Shown: one piece after another, positions 44,555 through 54,143 of the stretch
Layout: each line of letters opens with the position of its first letter
Numbering within the stretch: the stretch's first letter is position 1
Source: Actinoalloteichus hymeniacidonis
Lineage (GTDB): Bacteria > Actinomycetota > Actinomycetes > Mycobacteriales > Pseudonocardiaceae
Length of the DNA stretch: 64,000 nt
NCBI RefSeq assembly: GCF_014203365.1
Contig: NZ_JACHIS010000001.1
Location: 2,232,001 to 2,296,000, forward strand
Direction of reading: 5' to 3'
Made by a program: the position numbers and the translations under genes
The notes under the pieces: model-generated
Database searches by the model: none
What the model was told of the DNA's origin: nothing
What the model saw: only the letters and a program-made list of their open reading frames with translations

Positions 44555-45684
44555 CCGTCAACGAACCACGCCTGCACGACCGTCCTGCCGACACCGCCAC
44601 CCGGTCGACGGCGGCGGACGCCTCGCCGGGCCCGATCGTGCGGGCGCTGCGGCTCGGCCCGGTTTCACTGCGGCTGCGGCCCCGATTGATCACCGTCTCG
44701 GTGGTCGGCCTGGTGCTGCTGGTGTTGGTCGCGGCGGTGAACATCGGTCGAGGTACCTCGCACATCGAGGTGATCGATGTGCTGCGCACGCTCGCAGGCG
44801 GCGGGGATCGCCGGGAGAACGGCATCATCTTCACCCTCCGGATGCCCAGGACCCTGACCGGAATCCTGGTGGGTGCGGCCTTGGGCCTGTCCGGTGCACT
44901 CTTTCAATCCCTGGCCCGCAATCCGCTGGCCAGCCCCGACATCCTGGGTATCACCTCGGGGGCGGGCGTCGGTGCGGTCGCGGTCATCGCCTTCGGCGCC
45001 ACGGGCGGCGCGCTCGGCGGGGTGGCGTCCCTCGGCGTGCCGTTGGCCGGGCTCATCGGCGGGCTCGTCGCGGGCTTCCTGCTGTACCTGCTGTCGTGGC
45101 GGCAGGGCATCGACGGCTATCGCATGGTGCTGGTGGGCATCGGCCTGTCCGCGATCGGCAGCAACATCATCTACTGGCTGTTGACCGTCGGCGACGTCGA
45201 CAACGCCGGACAGGCCACCACCTGGCTGGTCGGCAGCCTGGCCAACGCGGGATGGGACGGCGTCGGCCCGCTGGCACTGGCCCTCGCCGTGCTGGTACCG
45301 GCGACCCTGTTGTGTTCCAGGGTCCTCGGTGGCCTCCAGTTCGGCGACGACACCTCGCGGGCCCTGGGTATCCGGGTGGGCGCGGCCAGGGGCACGCTGC
45401 TGTTGCTGGCCGCAGCCCTGGCCGCCGTGGCCGCCGCCACCTCGGGCCCCATCGCCTTCGTCGCGCTGGCCACGCCGCAGATCGCGATGCGACTCGGCGG
45501 GACGGCCCAGCCGCCGCTGTTCGCATCGATGGTCGTCGGTGCATTGCTGACCGTGAGCGCCGATGTGGTCGTGCGGATCACGCCGGGACTGTCCTATCTG
45601 CCCGTCGGGGTGCTCACCGCCGTGCTCGGGGCGCCCTACCTGATCTATCTGTTCATCAAGACCCGGCGTCGTGAGCAGCGCTGA
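44551..45684 (+). CDS. FecCD-family siderophore permease, second
   Basis: This 377-aa permease is the partner of the first and has the same signatures (LRMPRTLTGILVGAALG and GPIAFVALATPQIA), with a longer hydrophilic N-terminus. GTG at 44551 overlaps the upstream stop (GTGA), so the two are coupled and probably form a heterodimer. No FecE-type ATPase follows; the next gene is on the other strand. Confidence 0.92.
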   Translation: MTVNEPRLHDRPADTATRSTAADASPGPIVRALRLGPVSLRLRPRLITVSVVGLVLLVLVAAVNIGRGTSHIEVIDVLRTLAGGGDRRENGIIFTLRMPRTLTGILVGAALGLSGALFQSLARNPLASPDILGITSGAGVGAVAVIAFGATGGALGGVASLGVPLAGLIGGLVAGFLLYLLSWRQGIDGYRMVLVGIGLSAIGSNIIYWLLTVGDVDNAGQATTWLVGSLANAGWDGVGPLALALAVLVPATLLCSRVLGGLQFGDDTSRALGIRVGAARGTLLLLAAALAAVAAATSGPIAFVALATPQIAMRLGGTAQPPLFASMVVGALLTVSADVVVRITPGLSYLPVGVLTAVLGAPYLIYLFIKTRRREQR

Positions 45685-45732
45685 TCCGAGATCGCGCCAT
45701 ATCGGCCGGGTGAGTTCCCCGGCGAAGCCGGC

Positions 45733-46530
45733 CTATCGGCCATGGTCTGCCAGGAACTCGCGGACGTGCCCGGCCCAGACACGTTCCTCGGCGGCGGAGA
45801 AGATGTGCCCGGCGTCGGGGTACTCGATCAGGGTGGCCTCTTGGATCGCGCCCGCGAGCCGCCGCGTGGAGACGGGAAGGACCACCCGATCTTGGCCGCT
45901 GACGAACACGGCGGTGGGCACCGTGATGGTCGCGGCCGCCGCACGCGCATCGGTTCGGCAGGCAAGGCCCAGTTGCGCGGCGCTGTCGGCGGGCGAGCCG
46001 TCGACGATGGCCGCGACCGCGTCGTCATCACCGCCGGAAGCCAACGTGGCCAAGGTCGTGGGCGAGGAACAGGTCAGCAGCAGCATGCGGGCGAGAGCCT
46101 GGTCCTCGCCGCTGGCGGCAAGTGACTGATACAACGCGGCGAACTGGCGTAGCTGCGCGTCGGCCGTCAGGAAACCCACGGTCAGGGCCAGCGCGGTGAT
46201 CCGATCCGGGTGGCGTGCCGCCGCAGTGAGGGCCACCGCCGACCCCAGACTCACACCGACGATCGGAAACCGTTCGAAACCCGCCGAGATCGCGGCCGCC
46301 ACCAGCTGGTCGGCCAGCGCGGGGAGAGTCAGATCCGTAGCAGGCCGGGGTACCGCCCCGGAACCGGGATAGTCCACGCCGATGAGCGTTCGGCTGCCGC
46401 TCGACTCCGCGATCAGCTCGGAGAAGTTGGCCTGCACACTGCCGCCCGCACCATGCGCCAGCGCCAGCGGCGGTCCGACACCGAGGCGTGTTACTCCGAT
46501 CCCGGGGTTGTTCGTGGTCGTGTTCGGCAT
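45733..46530 (-). CDS. alpha/beta hydrolase
   Basis: This 265-aa protein has the alpha/beta-hydrolase fold with oxyanion AHGAGGS, nucleophile elbow GVSLGSA, Asp in SGQDRVV and His in DAGHIF. It is of the haloperoxidase/esterase-like type with unknown substrate. It is convergent with the permease genes, 48 bp apart, and may be unrelated to iron uptake. Confidence 0.85.
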   Translation of the reverse strand: MPNTTTNNPGIGVTRLGVGPPLALAHGAGGSVQANFSELIAESSGSRTLIGVDYPGSGAVPRPATDLTLPALADQLVAAAISAGFERFPIVGVSLGSAVALTAAARHPDRITALALTVGFLTADAQLRQFAALYQSLAASGEDQALARMLLLTCSSPTTLATLASGGDDDAVAAIVDGSPADSAAQLGLACRTDARAAAATITVPTAVFVSGQDRVVLPVSTRRLAGAIQEATLIEYPDAGHIFSAAEERVWAGHVREFLADHGR

Positions 46531-46604
46531 CGAGCCAGGCTAAACAGTGACATCGGTGTCAAGGTCAACCCCGAATCTCGACGGCGGCGCCGATGAACGC
46601 GCGG

Positions 46605-46636
46605 CGGGCCGCCTCGGCGAACACCGAGGCGGCCCG
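46605..46636 (-). terminator. terminator at the end of the P450 array
   Basis: A perfect 13-bp stem (CGGGCCGCCTCGG and its complement) with a 6-base loop lies 95 bp past the last P450 stop codon. Confidence 0.75.
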
Positions 46637-46731
46637 ACCTCAAGACAGCCCACGTTTCACGCGGCGATCGCACGCACAACGATCACCGATGGATCAGCGC
46701 CGAACCCGCTCCACCGAGCCCGACGGCCCTC

Positions 46732-47967
46732 TCACGCCGTGCTTGGCTTGAGGATCACCGGCAGCTCGCGGTGACCGTTGGAGATGAAGGAGGCCACCGG
46801 AACGAGTTCCGCAGCAGGCACCGCCAACGACAGCTCGGGGAACCGGTCGAACAGGGCGGGCAGCGCGAGCTGCACCTCCATCCGCGCCAGCGGCGCACCC
46901 AGGCAGTAGTGCACGCCGTGCCCGAACGCCAGGTGATCCTTGACCTCGCGGGTGATGTCGAAGCGGTCGGCCGTCTCGCCGTGGTGCTCCGGGTCGCGGC
47001 CGGTGGCCGCATACGGCGCCAGGATGCGGTCGCCCTTGCGGATGACGATGTCGCCGAGCTCGATGTCCTCCACCGCGAAACGCAGCGGCAGGTTCGCCAC
47101 CGGTGCGTTCCAGCGCAGCGTCTCCTCGATCACGTCGTCCCAGGAGCGCTCGCCGGAGCGCACCATCGCCAGCTGCTCCGGGTGGGTGAGCAGCGCGGTG
47201 ATCGCCTGGTCCAACAGATTGACCGTGGTCTCATGCCCGGCGGCCAGCACCAGGTTGAGGGTGTCGACCAGCTCTGCCTCGTTCAGCCGCGAGCCGTCCT
47301 CCTCACGCGCCGCGATCAGGGCGCTGGTGAGGTCGTCGCCCGGATTGGCCTGCTTGTAAGCGACGAATCCGTACATCAGCTTGTAGAGGTCCTCGGCGAT
47401 GGCCATCGCCTCCTCCGGCTTCAACGAGGTGTTGAAGACGCCGTCGATCACCCGACGCAGCTCGGGCCTGGTCTCCTCCGGGACCCCGAACAACGCACAG
47501 ATCACCTCGATCGGTAACGGGTAGCAGAAGCCCTCCCGCAGATCCGCGGGCGTCGTCTGCGGCCCGGCGGCGAGATCGCTGATGAGCCCGGCGGTGATCT
47601 TCTCGATCCACGGCTTCAGCGAGTTGATCCGTCGCGGCGTGAACGCCTTGGACACCAACGAGCGCAGCCGCTTGTGCTCATCGCCGTAGGCGCCGAACAT
47701 GTTCCGCCGACCGACCCAGGTCGCCAGGATCGAGTCCAGCACGACGGCGCCCTCGGCGTACTCGGGCCAGTGCTGGTGGGCGTCCTTGGACACGCGAGGG
47801 TCGGACAGCAGGGTCCGCATCGCGCTGTGGCTGGTCACTGCCCACGCCACCACCGGACCAGGGAGCTCCACCAGCGTGGCGACTCCCCGGGCGCGGAGCT
47901 GTTCTGCCTCGGCCTGGATGTCGCTGCCGGTGGGGTCGATGACGAAGGGGACTGGCTGGTGTTCCAT
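46732..47967 (-). CDS. CYP154-like cytochrome P450, first copy
   Basis: This 411-aa P450 has all canonical motifs: AGHETT in the I helix, EETLRW (EXXR) in the K helix, and the heme loop [10 protein letters not shown] with Cys355. Sequence style and its position next to a CYP157-like gene fit CYP154; the family call is inference. Such enzymes oxidise terpenoid, aromatic or macrolide substrates. ATG at 47967 follows GGAGG. The first 133 bases lie inside the 3' end of the upstream CYP157-like gene in another frame. No ferredoxin gene is nearby. Confidence 0.92.
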   Translation of the reverse strand: MEHQPVPFVIDPTGSDIQAEAEQLRARGVATLVELPGPVVAWAVTSHSAMRTLLSDPRVSKDAHQHWPEYAEGAVVLDSILATWVGRRNMFGAYGDEHKRLRSLVSKAFTPRRINSLKPWIEKITAGLISDLAAGPQTTPADLREGFCYPLPIEVICALFGVPEETRPELRRVIDGVFNTSLKPEEAMAIAEDLYKLMYGFVAYKQANPGDDLTSALIAAREEDGSRLNEAELVDTLNLVLAAGHETTVNLLDQAITALLTHPEQLAMVRSGERSWDDVIEETLRWNAPVANLPLRFAVEDIELGDIVIRKGDRILAPYAATGRDPEHHGETADRFDITREVKDHLAFGHGVHYCLGAPLARMEVQLALPALFDRFPELSLAVPAAELVPVASFISNGHRELPVILKPSTA

Positions 47968-49265
47968 CTGCTGCCTCCGGTGGGTACGTCGATCGGGACG
48001 GACGGTTGGACTACGGGAAAGCGGACGGGCAACGCGGTGAGCGCCCGGTGGAACGGCCCCTGCCGCCACGTCAGTTGCTCGACGGGGACGGCCAACTCCA
48101 GCTCCGGCAGCCGATCGAGTAGCGCCTCGATGGCGACCGAGGCGATGGTGATCGCCTGCGCTTGAGCGGGGCACACATGTGGTCCGGCGCTGAAGGCGAG
48201 GTGTGCTCGGTTGCCCGCCGCGCGGGCCGCCGACAGCGCCGGATCGGTATTGGCGGCGGCAAGGCTGATCAGCACCGGCCTGCCACCGGGAATCTGGACG
48301 CCACCCGACAGCGTGACCGGGTTCGGCGGGTGGGTCGGCGAGTAGTTCGCCATGGGCGGATCCGTCCAGAGGATCTCGGCGAGCGCATCCGCGATCTGGA
48401 CGCTGCCGCCTGCGAGCCCGTCCGCGAACCGGTCGTCGGAGAGCAACAACCGCAGCGTGTTCGCGATCAGGTTCTGCACCGGCTCCACCCCGGCGGCCAC
48501 CAACAACAGGATCGTGTGCACGATCTCGTCGGTGCTCAGCTCCGCAGGATGGGCGATCAGCCAAGACACCAGGTCCGGCCCCGGTCGTTCCCGGCGCAGC
48601 GCGACCAGCTCGAGCGCGCAGAGGAAGACGTCCTCGTTGGCCTGCTCGGTGCCCTTGGCATCGACTCCGTCGAAGATCGTCGCGAAGCTCTTGGTCATCC
48701 GCTCGCTCAGGTGCGGCGGACACTTCAGAATCTGATCGAAGACCAGGATCGGCAGCAGCTTGCCGTACTGACTGAGCAGATCCGCCTCGCCCGCCGGGGC
48801 GATCTCGTCGAGCAGCGTCTGGGCGCCGCGCTCGATGTAGTGCCGCAGCGTTCCGATGTCGATGCGGCTGAGCCCGTCGTTGAGCGCGCCCCGCAGGCGG
48901 CTGTGCACGTCCCCATCGGTGTGCAGACAGTTCGGCCGGTACATCATCATCGGCAGCACCGGGCTGTCCGCCGGGATGGTCTGCTGCCATGGCCGCGCGT
49001 TCTTCGGGAAATTCTTCTGGTCCCGCAGCACTTCCAGCGCGGTGGTGTAGCCGGTGACCAGGGTCGCCGGAACACCGGGCGCGATCTCGACCGCCGATAC
49101 GGGGCCCTGCGCCCGCATCCGCGCGTACACCGCTGCCGGATCCTCGGCGAACTCCGGACCGTACATCGAGATCAATTGCTCGGCGGCCCCGTGCGCCGGG
49201 CAACCCGGCGGTGGAAGTCCGGGCCCGCCTGCGGCGAGTGGTCGGGAATGGTCTTGGGAGGTCAC
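47835..49265 (-). CDS. CYP157-like cytochrome P450, copy 1
   Basis: This 476-aa protein is a P450 by fold and heme loop ([11 protein letters not shown], Cys365) but departs from the norm. The K-helix motif reads AEILW, so the EXXR arginine is Trp; the I helix reads AAGVEPVQN with no Thr; and the residue two past the heme Cys is Ala rather than Gly. Loss of EXXR is the known hallmark of the CYP157 family. The last 43 residues overlap the CYP154-like gene and end in [16 protein letters not shown] at 49265 follows GGAG. It heads a CYP157-CYP154 pair without its own conservon. Confidence 0.9.
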   Translation of the reverse strand: MTSQDHSRPLAAGGPGLPPPGCPAHGAAEQLISMYGPEFAEDPAAVYARMRAQGPVSAVEIAPGVPATLVTGYTTALEVLRDQKNFPKNARPWQQTIPADSPVLPMMMYRPNCLHTDGDVHSRLRGALNDGLSRIDIGTLRHYIERGAQTLLDEIAPAGEADLLSQYGKLLPILVFDQILKCPPHLSERMTKSFATIFDGVDAKGTEQANEDVFLCALELVALRRERPGPDLVSWLIAHPAELSTDEIVHTILLLVAAGVEPVQNLIANTLRLLLSDDRFADGLAGGSVQIADALAEILWTDPPMANYSPTHPPNPVTLSGGVQIPGGRPVLISLAAANTDPALSAARAAGNRAHLAFSAGPHVCPAQAQAITIASVAIEALLDRLPELELAVPVEQLTWRQGPFHRALTALPVRFPVVQPSVPIDVPTGGSRWNTSQSPSSSTPPAATSRPRQNSSAPGESPRWWSSLVRWWRGQ

Positions 49266-49328
49266 GCAAGCTCCTCACAGGTCATGGAGGTACAAGGACC
49301 GTCGCGGGGACGGATCCTTCGACCATCT

Positions 49329-49363
49329 GTCCTAAGTGGACTGCGCATCCGTCCTAAGTGGAC
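49329..49363. repeat. two 13-bp direct repeats 22 bp apart
   Basis: GTCCTAAGTGGAC occurs at 49329 and 49351, each with GTCC/GGAC ends. They lie 64-98 bp before the CYP157-like copy 1 start. Spacing of two helical turns suggests a cooperative operator. Confidence 0.55.
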
Positions 49364-49431
49364 AGTGCAGTCGGAGTAATCCCCGCTGCGGCAGTCGTAC
49401 GGGTCAGGTCATCGGTGTGCAGGCCGAGCGG

Positions 49432-50991
49432 TTATTGACCGCGCCACCAGCGCCGGAGAGAGTTCAACCAGCGTGGCGCGTTCGAATCACTCAGCCACGG
49501 TTCTCTGGTGCCCGCAGGCGCCATTCCGGGGCCGGCGGGTGTGGGGACCGAGGTGCGCCGCCATGGGCTGCCGTCACCCCGACCCGCATCCGGCGCCTCG
49601 GGCTGCTCGACCACCGGCGGGAATCGAACCGGCAGTGCGGTCAGCGCCCGATGGAACGGGCCGGGACGCCAGGTGAGGTCCTCCGCCGGGACGACCAGCT
49701 CCAGGTCCGGAAGTCGGTCGAGCACCTTCTCGATCGCCAGCGAGGCGATGATCCGGGCCGGTGACTGGCCGGGGCAGGCATGTGGCCCCGCGCTCCAGGC
49801 CAGGTGCGCCCGGTTACCGACGCCGTGTTCGATGGAGGTGGTCGGGTCGGTGTTGGCGGCGGCGAAGCTGATCAACACCGGTCGACCGGCCGGAATCACC
49901 GTGCCATCGGGCAACTCGACGTCCCGAGTGGGATGCGAGGCCGCATAGTTGGCCATCGGCGGGTCGGTCCAGAGGATCTCCACCAGCGCGTCCTCCACCG
50001 GCAGGCTTCCGTTGGAGAGATCACCCGCGAAGCGATCATCGGAGAGCAGCAACCGCAGGACGTTCGCGATGAGGTTCTGCACCGGCTCGATGCCTGCCGC
50101 CAACAGCAACGGAATCTGATGTGCCAGTTCCTCGGTGGTGAGCTGCGCCGGGTGGGCGATCAGCCAGGACAGCAGATCCGAACCGGGATTCTCTTTGCGC
50201 AGCGCGATCAGTTCGAGAGTGCAGTGGCCCAATTCGTTGTTGGCCTGGGCCGCATCGGGCCCGCCCTCGAACATCGACGCGAGACTGCGGACCAGTTGAC
50301 CGCTCAGCTGTGGCGGGCAGTTCAGCAGCTGGTTGAACACCAGGATCGGCAGCAGCCTGGCGTACTCGGCGAGGAGATCGGCCTCGCCCCGCTCGGCGAT
50401 GTCGTCGAGCAGGGTGTCCGCACTGCGTTCGACGTACTCGCGCAACGTGGTGGGCTCGATCCGACTAAGACCGTCGGTGATGGTGGCGCGCAACCGTTCG
50501 TGCTCCGCGCCGTCGTTGAACACCGCGCTGTGTCGATACATCAACATCGGCAGTACCGGGCAGTCCGACGGAACGGTCTGCTGCCACCGCCGGGGGTCCC
50601 TCGGGAAGGACTCCGGATCGCGCAACACGGCCAGCGCCGCCTCGTAACCGGTGACCAGCGTCGCGGGCACCCCGGGACTGAGCTCCACGAGGGCGGTCGG
50701 ACCCTGGTCGCGCAGTTCGCGGTATACCGTGGCCGGATCGGCGGCGAACCGCTGCGAGTACAGCGGTGTCGGCGCATGCGCAGGTGCTGCGGCCGTCGGC
50801 GGGGCGGGCGGGAACGGCGTCGCCCCGGAGTCGGTCGCTCGGGACATCGGGCGCCCGGCGCGATCCGGCGGGCGGGGGATGGTGGAGCTCTCGGAACGTG
50901 AGGACGTGCCCGCGTGGACGGGGCACCCGGTCGGCGAACCAGGATTCGCCGTGGGCGGTAATGCCTGTCCCGCCGGGTCGGTGGTGGTCAC
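49432..50991 (-). CDS. CYP157-like cytochrome P450, copy 2
   Basis: At 519 aa this is the longest of the four because of a Pro/Ser-rich N-terminal extension of about 75 residues. It shares the CYP157 traits: K-helix VEILW instead of EXXR, I-helix AAGIEPVQN, heme loop WSAGPHACPGQ with Cys406. It ends in RWLNSLRRWWRGQ although no CYP154-like gene follows. GTG at 50991 follows GGAG. Its partner P450 seems to be missing. Confidence 0.9.
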   Translation of the reverse strand: MTTTDPAGQALPPTANPGSPTGCPVHAGTSSRSESSTIPRPPDRAGRPMSRATDSGATPFPPAPPTAAAPAHAPTPLYSQRFAADPATVYRELRDQGPTALVELSPGVPATLVTGYEAALAVLRDPESFPRDPRRWQQTVPSDCPVLPMLMYRHSAVFNDGAEHERLRATITDGLSRIEPTTLREYVERSADTLLDDIAERGEADLLAEYARLLPILVFNQLLNCPPQLSGQLVRSLASMFEGGPDAAQANNELGHCTLELIALRKENPGSDLLSWLIAHPAQLTTEELAHQIPLLLAAGIEPVQNLIANVLRLLLSDDRFAGDLSNGSLPVEDALVEILWTDPPMANYAASHPTRDVELPDGTVIPAGRPVLISFAAANTDPTTSIEHGVGNRAHLAWSAGPHACPGQSPARIIASLAIEKVLDRLPDLELVVPAEDLTWRPGPFHRALTALPVRFPPVVEQPEAPDAGRGDGSPWRRTSVPTPAGPGMAPAGTREPWLSDSNAPRWLNSLRRWWRGQ

Positions 50992-51296
50992 ACGTACTCC
51001 TACAGCGATGTCGGATGACAGAACGTCGGACCTGACGTGCCGTCTGCGGTTCCCCGACCGCGAACGCTGTTGTTACCGCTCCCACGGCGGCGCGTTCGGT
51101 CGGGCATCCGGCCAGGTCAGGCTGGATCGGGTGAGACGAACCTCCTGTCGTGCCAACCTCCACCGCGAACGGCGGGACAGGCGCCGGATCAGTCGCTGTG
51201 CCGCGAGGAATCCGTCCGTCCGGGTCCTTGTGGAGACGAGATCGTGGATCGTGCGAGTGGAGATCGTCCACTCTCCAGCCAGGGGTGCGGCGCCGA
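50992..51296. other. spacer after CYP157-like copy 3, possible relic of a CYP154 start
   Basis: No intact gene is seen in 305 bp. At its edge with copy 3, a frame reading MELLDAVVARH resembles VELPGGVVAWAV of the CYP154-like proteins and then loses similarity. It also contains the promoter of copy 2. Confidence 0.4.
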
Positions 51297-52694
51297 TCAG
51301 GTGCCGCGCCACCACCGCGTCAAGAAGCTCCATCGGCCCCGACGAGGTGGCTGCTCGGTCTGTTCGACCTGGCTCGGGACGTACTCCGAGGTGGCGGCGG
51401 GCAGCCGCGACAGCGTCGGAGCAGCGAAGCCGCTCACCGGCGGATTCGTGCCTGCCGCCGCGACGCCCACCGACACCGGTGGGAAGCGCACGGGCAGCGC
51501 GGTGAGCGCCCGATGGAACGGACCGGGTCGCCAGGTCAGCTCGTGATCGGCGACCGCCAGTTCGATGTCGGGCAGCCGATCGAGGAGCTTCTCGATGGCC
51601 ACCGAGGCGATCAGCCGGGCCTGTGCCTGGGCCGGGCAGAGATGCGGACCCGCGCTCCAGGCCAGATGTGCCCGGTTACCGGTGCGTTGGTGAGAGGCCA
51701 GGGCCGGGTCGGCGTTGGCTGCGGCGAGGCTGATGACCACCGGAACCTCCGGTCGCAGGCGCACCCCGGCCTTCTCCACCGGCTCCACCGGATAGGTGAT
51801 GGCGAAGTTCGACATCGGCGGGTCCGACCAGAGCACTTCGACCAACGCATCGTCCACGGGCACTGCTCCACCGGACAGCTCGCCGGCGAAGCGGTCGTCC
51901 GAGAGCAACAGCCGTAACCCGTTGGCGATCCAGTTCTGCGTCGGCTCGACGCCCGCGCCCATCAACACCACCAGTTGATGGATCATCTCCTCGTCGTTGA
52001 GTTCGGCGGTGTGGGCGAGCAACCACGAGGTGATATCGGCCTGGGGCTCGGAACGTTTGAGAGCGATCAACTCCAACATGCAGTTCACGATGTCGGCGTT
52101 GGTCTGCTCGGTGTCGATGCCGTCGAAGATCTTGCTCATCGTCAGGACCATCCGGTCGCCCAGCTCGGGCGGGCAACCGAAGAGCACCTTGAAGACCAGC
52201 AGCGGCAACACCTTGGCGTACTCGTCGAGCAGATCGGCGGAGCCGCGCGACGCGAAAGCGTCGATGAGTTCGTCCGCGTGCCGCTCGACATGCTCTCGCA
52301 GCACATTCGGGTCGACCCGGTTGAGACTGTCGGTCACCGTGCCGCGCAGTCGGACGTGCTCCGCACCACCGCTGTACAGACAGTTCGGACGATAGGTCAT
52401 CATGCCCGGTAGCGGCGTGCCCGGCGGTGCTGCCGCCATCCAGGCCCGGGAATCCTTATGGAAGGTCTCCGGATCGCGCAGGATCTCGAGCGCGGTGCTG
52501 TACCCGGTGACCAGCCACGCAGGCACCTGAGGCGCCAACTCGACCGGCGCGATCGGGCCGTACTGGCGTAATGACGCATAGACCGAGCTGGGGTCGGCGG
52601 CGAATCCCGGGCCGTAGAGCGGGGTTCTGCCACCGGTGACCGGACAGGCCGAGGGCGATCCCCGTTCGGGCTCGCTGGGTTCCACTGGAGTCAC
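51297..52694 (-). CDS. CYP157-like cytochrome P450, copy 3
   Basis: This 465-aa protein has K-helix VEVLW, I-helix GAGVEPTQN and heme loop WSAGPHLCPAQ with Cys353. The tail ends in RWSFLTRWWRGT. GTG at 52694 follows GGGAG by 7 bases; longer upstream frames lack a ribosome site and run through the hairpin pair. Like copy 2 it is not followed by a CYP154-like gene. It is closest in the tail and core to copy 4. Confidence 0.9.
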   Translation of the reverse strand: MTPVEPSEPERGSPSACPVTGGRTPLYGPGFAADPSSVYASLRQYGPIAPVELAPQVPAWLVTGYSTALEILRDPETFHKDSRAWMAAAPPGTPLPGMMTYRPNCLYSGGAEHVRLRGTVTDSLNRVDPNVLREHVERHADELIDAFASRGSADLLDEYAKVLPLLVFKVLFGCPPELGDRMVLTMSKIFDGIDTEQTNADIVNCMLELIALKRSEPQADITSWLLAHTAELNDEEMIHQLVVLMGAGVEPTQNWIANGLRLLLSDDRFAGELSGGAVPVDDALVEVLWSDPPMSNFAITYPVEPVEKAGVRLRPEVPVVISLAAANADPALASHQRTGNRAHLAWSAGPHLCPAQAQARLIASVAIEKLLDRLPDIELAVADHELTWRPGPFHRALTALPVRFPPVSVGVAAAGTNPPVSGFAAPTLSRLPAATSEYVPSQVEQTEQPPRRGRWSFLTRWWRGT

Positions 52695-52828
52695 TTCGAT
52701 GCTCCCGGTGCGGTGCTTGAGGCGTTCGACGAGGGACCGTGACCGGAACAGGACGCGCCCACCGGATCGCGGTGGGCGCCCCGTCGGGTCCACGCCGAGG
52801 CCCATATCGGGCCCCGGCGTTGGTGGAG

Positions 52829-52881
52829 CCGATCCGCTGAAGCGGATCGGTGTGTCTCGTCGTGCGCGAGCTCGCGCACGA
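52829..52881 (-). terminator. two strong hairpins after the conservon operon
   Basis: CCGATCCGCT and AGCGGATCGG with a GA loop (52829-52850) is followed 9 bp later by a perfect 22-bp palindrome with half TCGTGCGCGAG (52860-52881). They start 21 bp past the CYP154-like stop and probably end the conservon transcript. Confidence 0.7.
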
Positions 52882-52901
52882 ACCTCCAAGTGCGGGTCGA
52901 A

Positions 52902-54143
52902 TCAGACCGTGGCCGCCGCACCGAGCGTGGCGGGGAGTCCGAGGTGACCGTTGGAGACGAAGGACTGCACCGGTCGAAGCTCATCGGGCCGGACAGCCAG
53001 TGCGAGGTCGGGATACCTGTTGAACAACGCGGGCAGCGCGATCCGGGCCTCCAGCCGGGCCAGGGGCGCACCGAGGCAGTAGTGCACCCCGTGTCCGAAG
53101 GAGAGGTGGTCCTTCACAGCGCGCCGCGCATCGAAGCGATCCGCTTCGTCGCCGTAGTGCGCCGGGTCCCGACCGGCTGCGGCGAAGAAGGTCAGGATCG
53201 CCTCGCCCTTGCCGATCTTGACCCCCTCGACCTCGATGTCCTCCGTGGCGTAACGCAACGGGAGGCTCGCGATCGGAGCGTTCCAGCGCAACGTCTCCTC
53301 GATGACGTCGTCCCAGCTAATGGTGCCCGCGCGGACCTCGGCGAGCTGATCCGGATGGGTCAGCATCGCCGTCATGGCCTGGTCCAACAGGTTGGTGGTG
53401 GTCTCGTGGCCCGCGCCCAGGATCAGCAGCAGCGTGTCGACCAGTTCCGCCCCGTCCAGCCGGGTGCCGTCCTCCTCGTGCGCGGAGAGCAGCACACTGG
53501 TGAGGTCGTCACCGGGAGTGGTGCGCTTCAACTCGACGAGGTTGTTCAGCAGCGTGTACAGATCCGCCGCGTTGGCCTTGGATTCCTCCGGGCCCAGCGT
53601 GGTGTTGAAGATCCCGTCCACGATCCGGTGCAGCTCCGGCCGCCAGTCCTCCGGCGCGCCGCAGAGAGTACTGATGACGGCGATCGGCAGCGGATAGGCG
53701 AGCTCCTGGCGGAGGTCGACCGTCTTGCCGTCCCGGCCCGCCTCGGCGATGTTGTCCATCAGGCCATCGACCAGCTCCTCGATGGCGGGCTGCAACTGCG
53801 CGACCCGCCGAGGAGTGAAGCCCTTGGAGATCAGTGACCGTAACCTGCTGTGATCGGCACCGTAGGCGTTGATCATGTTCTGCACGGCGACGAAGGTGAA
53901 CAGGTGCCAGTCCGGGGTGATCTCGCCGTCAGCCCAGGCCTTGGAATGATTCCTGGTGTCGCGGGAGACCCGACGATCCATCGTGACCCGACGGATCTGG
54001 TCGTGGTCGGCTACTGCCCACGCCACCACCCCACCAGGGAGTTCAACCAGCGTGGGCGCGCCCGCCGCCCGGAGCTTGCCTGCTTCGGACTGGATGTCGG
54101 TTCCGGTGGGGTCGATGACGAAGGAACCGGCCTGTCTTTCCAT
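52902..54143 (-). CDS. CYP154-like cytochrome P450, second copy
   Basis: This 413-aa P450 has AGHETT, EETLRW and the heme loop [10 protein letters not shown] with Cys356, and resembles the copy at 46732 throughout (MERQAGSFVIDPTGTD against [16 protein letters not shown]). It is the last gene of the conservon operon. Its first 133 bases overlap the CYP157-like copy 4 gene, the same overlap length as in the other pair. It is probably the catalytic member of the pair. Confidence 0.92.
   Translation of the reverse strand: MERQAGSFVIDPTGTDIQSEAGKLRAAGAPTLVELPGGVVAWAVADHDQIRRVTMDRRVSRDTRNHSKAWADGEITPDWHLFTFVAVQNMINAYGADHSRLRSLISKGFTPRRVAQLQPAIEELVDGLMDNIAEAGRDGKTVDLRQELAYPLPIAVISTLCGAPEDWRPELHRIVDGIFNTTLGPEESKANAADLYTLLNNLVELKRTTPGDDLTSVLLSAHEEDGTRLDGAELVDTLLLILGAGHETTTNLLDQAMTAMLTHPDQLAEVRAGTISWDDVIEETLRWNAPIASLPLRYATEDIEVEGVKIGKGEAILTFFAAAGRDPAHYGDEADRFDARRAVKDHLSFGHGVHYCLGAPLARLEARIALPALFNRYPDLALAVRPDELRPVQSFVSNGHLGLPATLGAAATV

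Noticed and set aside
46732-49278. A single 848-codon frame joining the first P450 pair
   Set aside because: The two P450 genes overlap in different frames; the upstream half of the long frame is Arg-rich shadow sequence, while the P450 motifs sit in two separate frames with their own starts.
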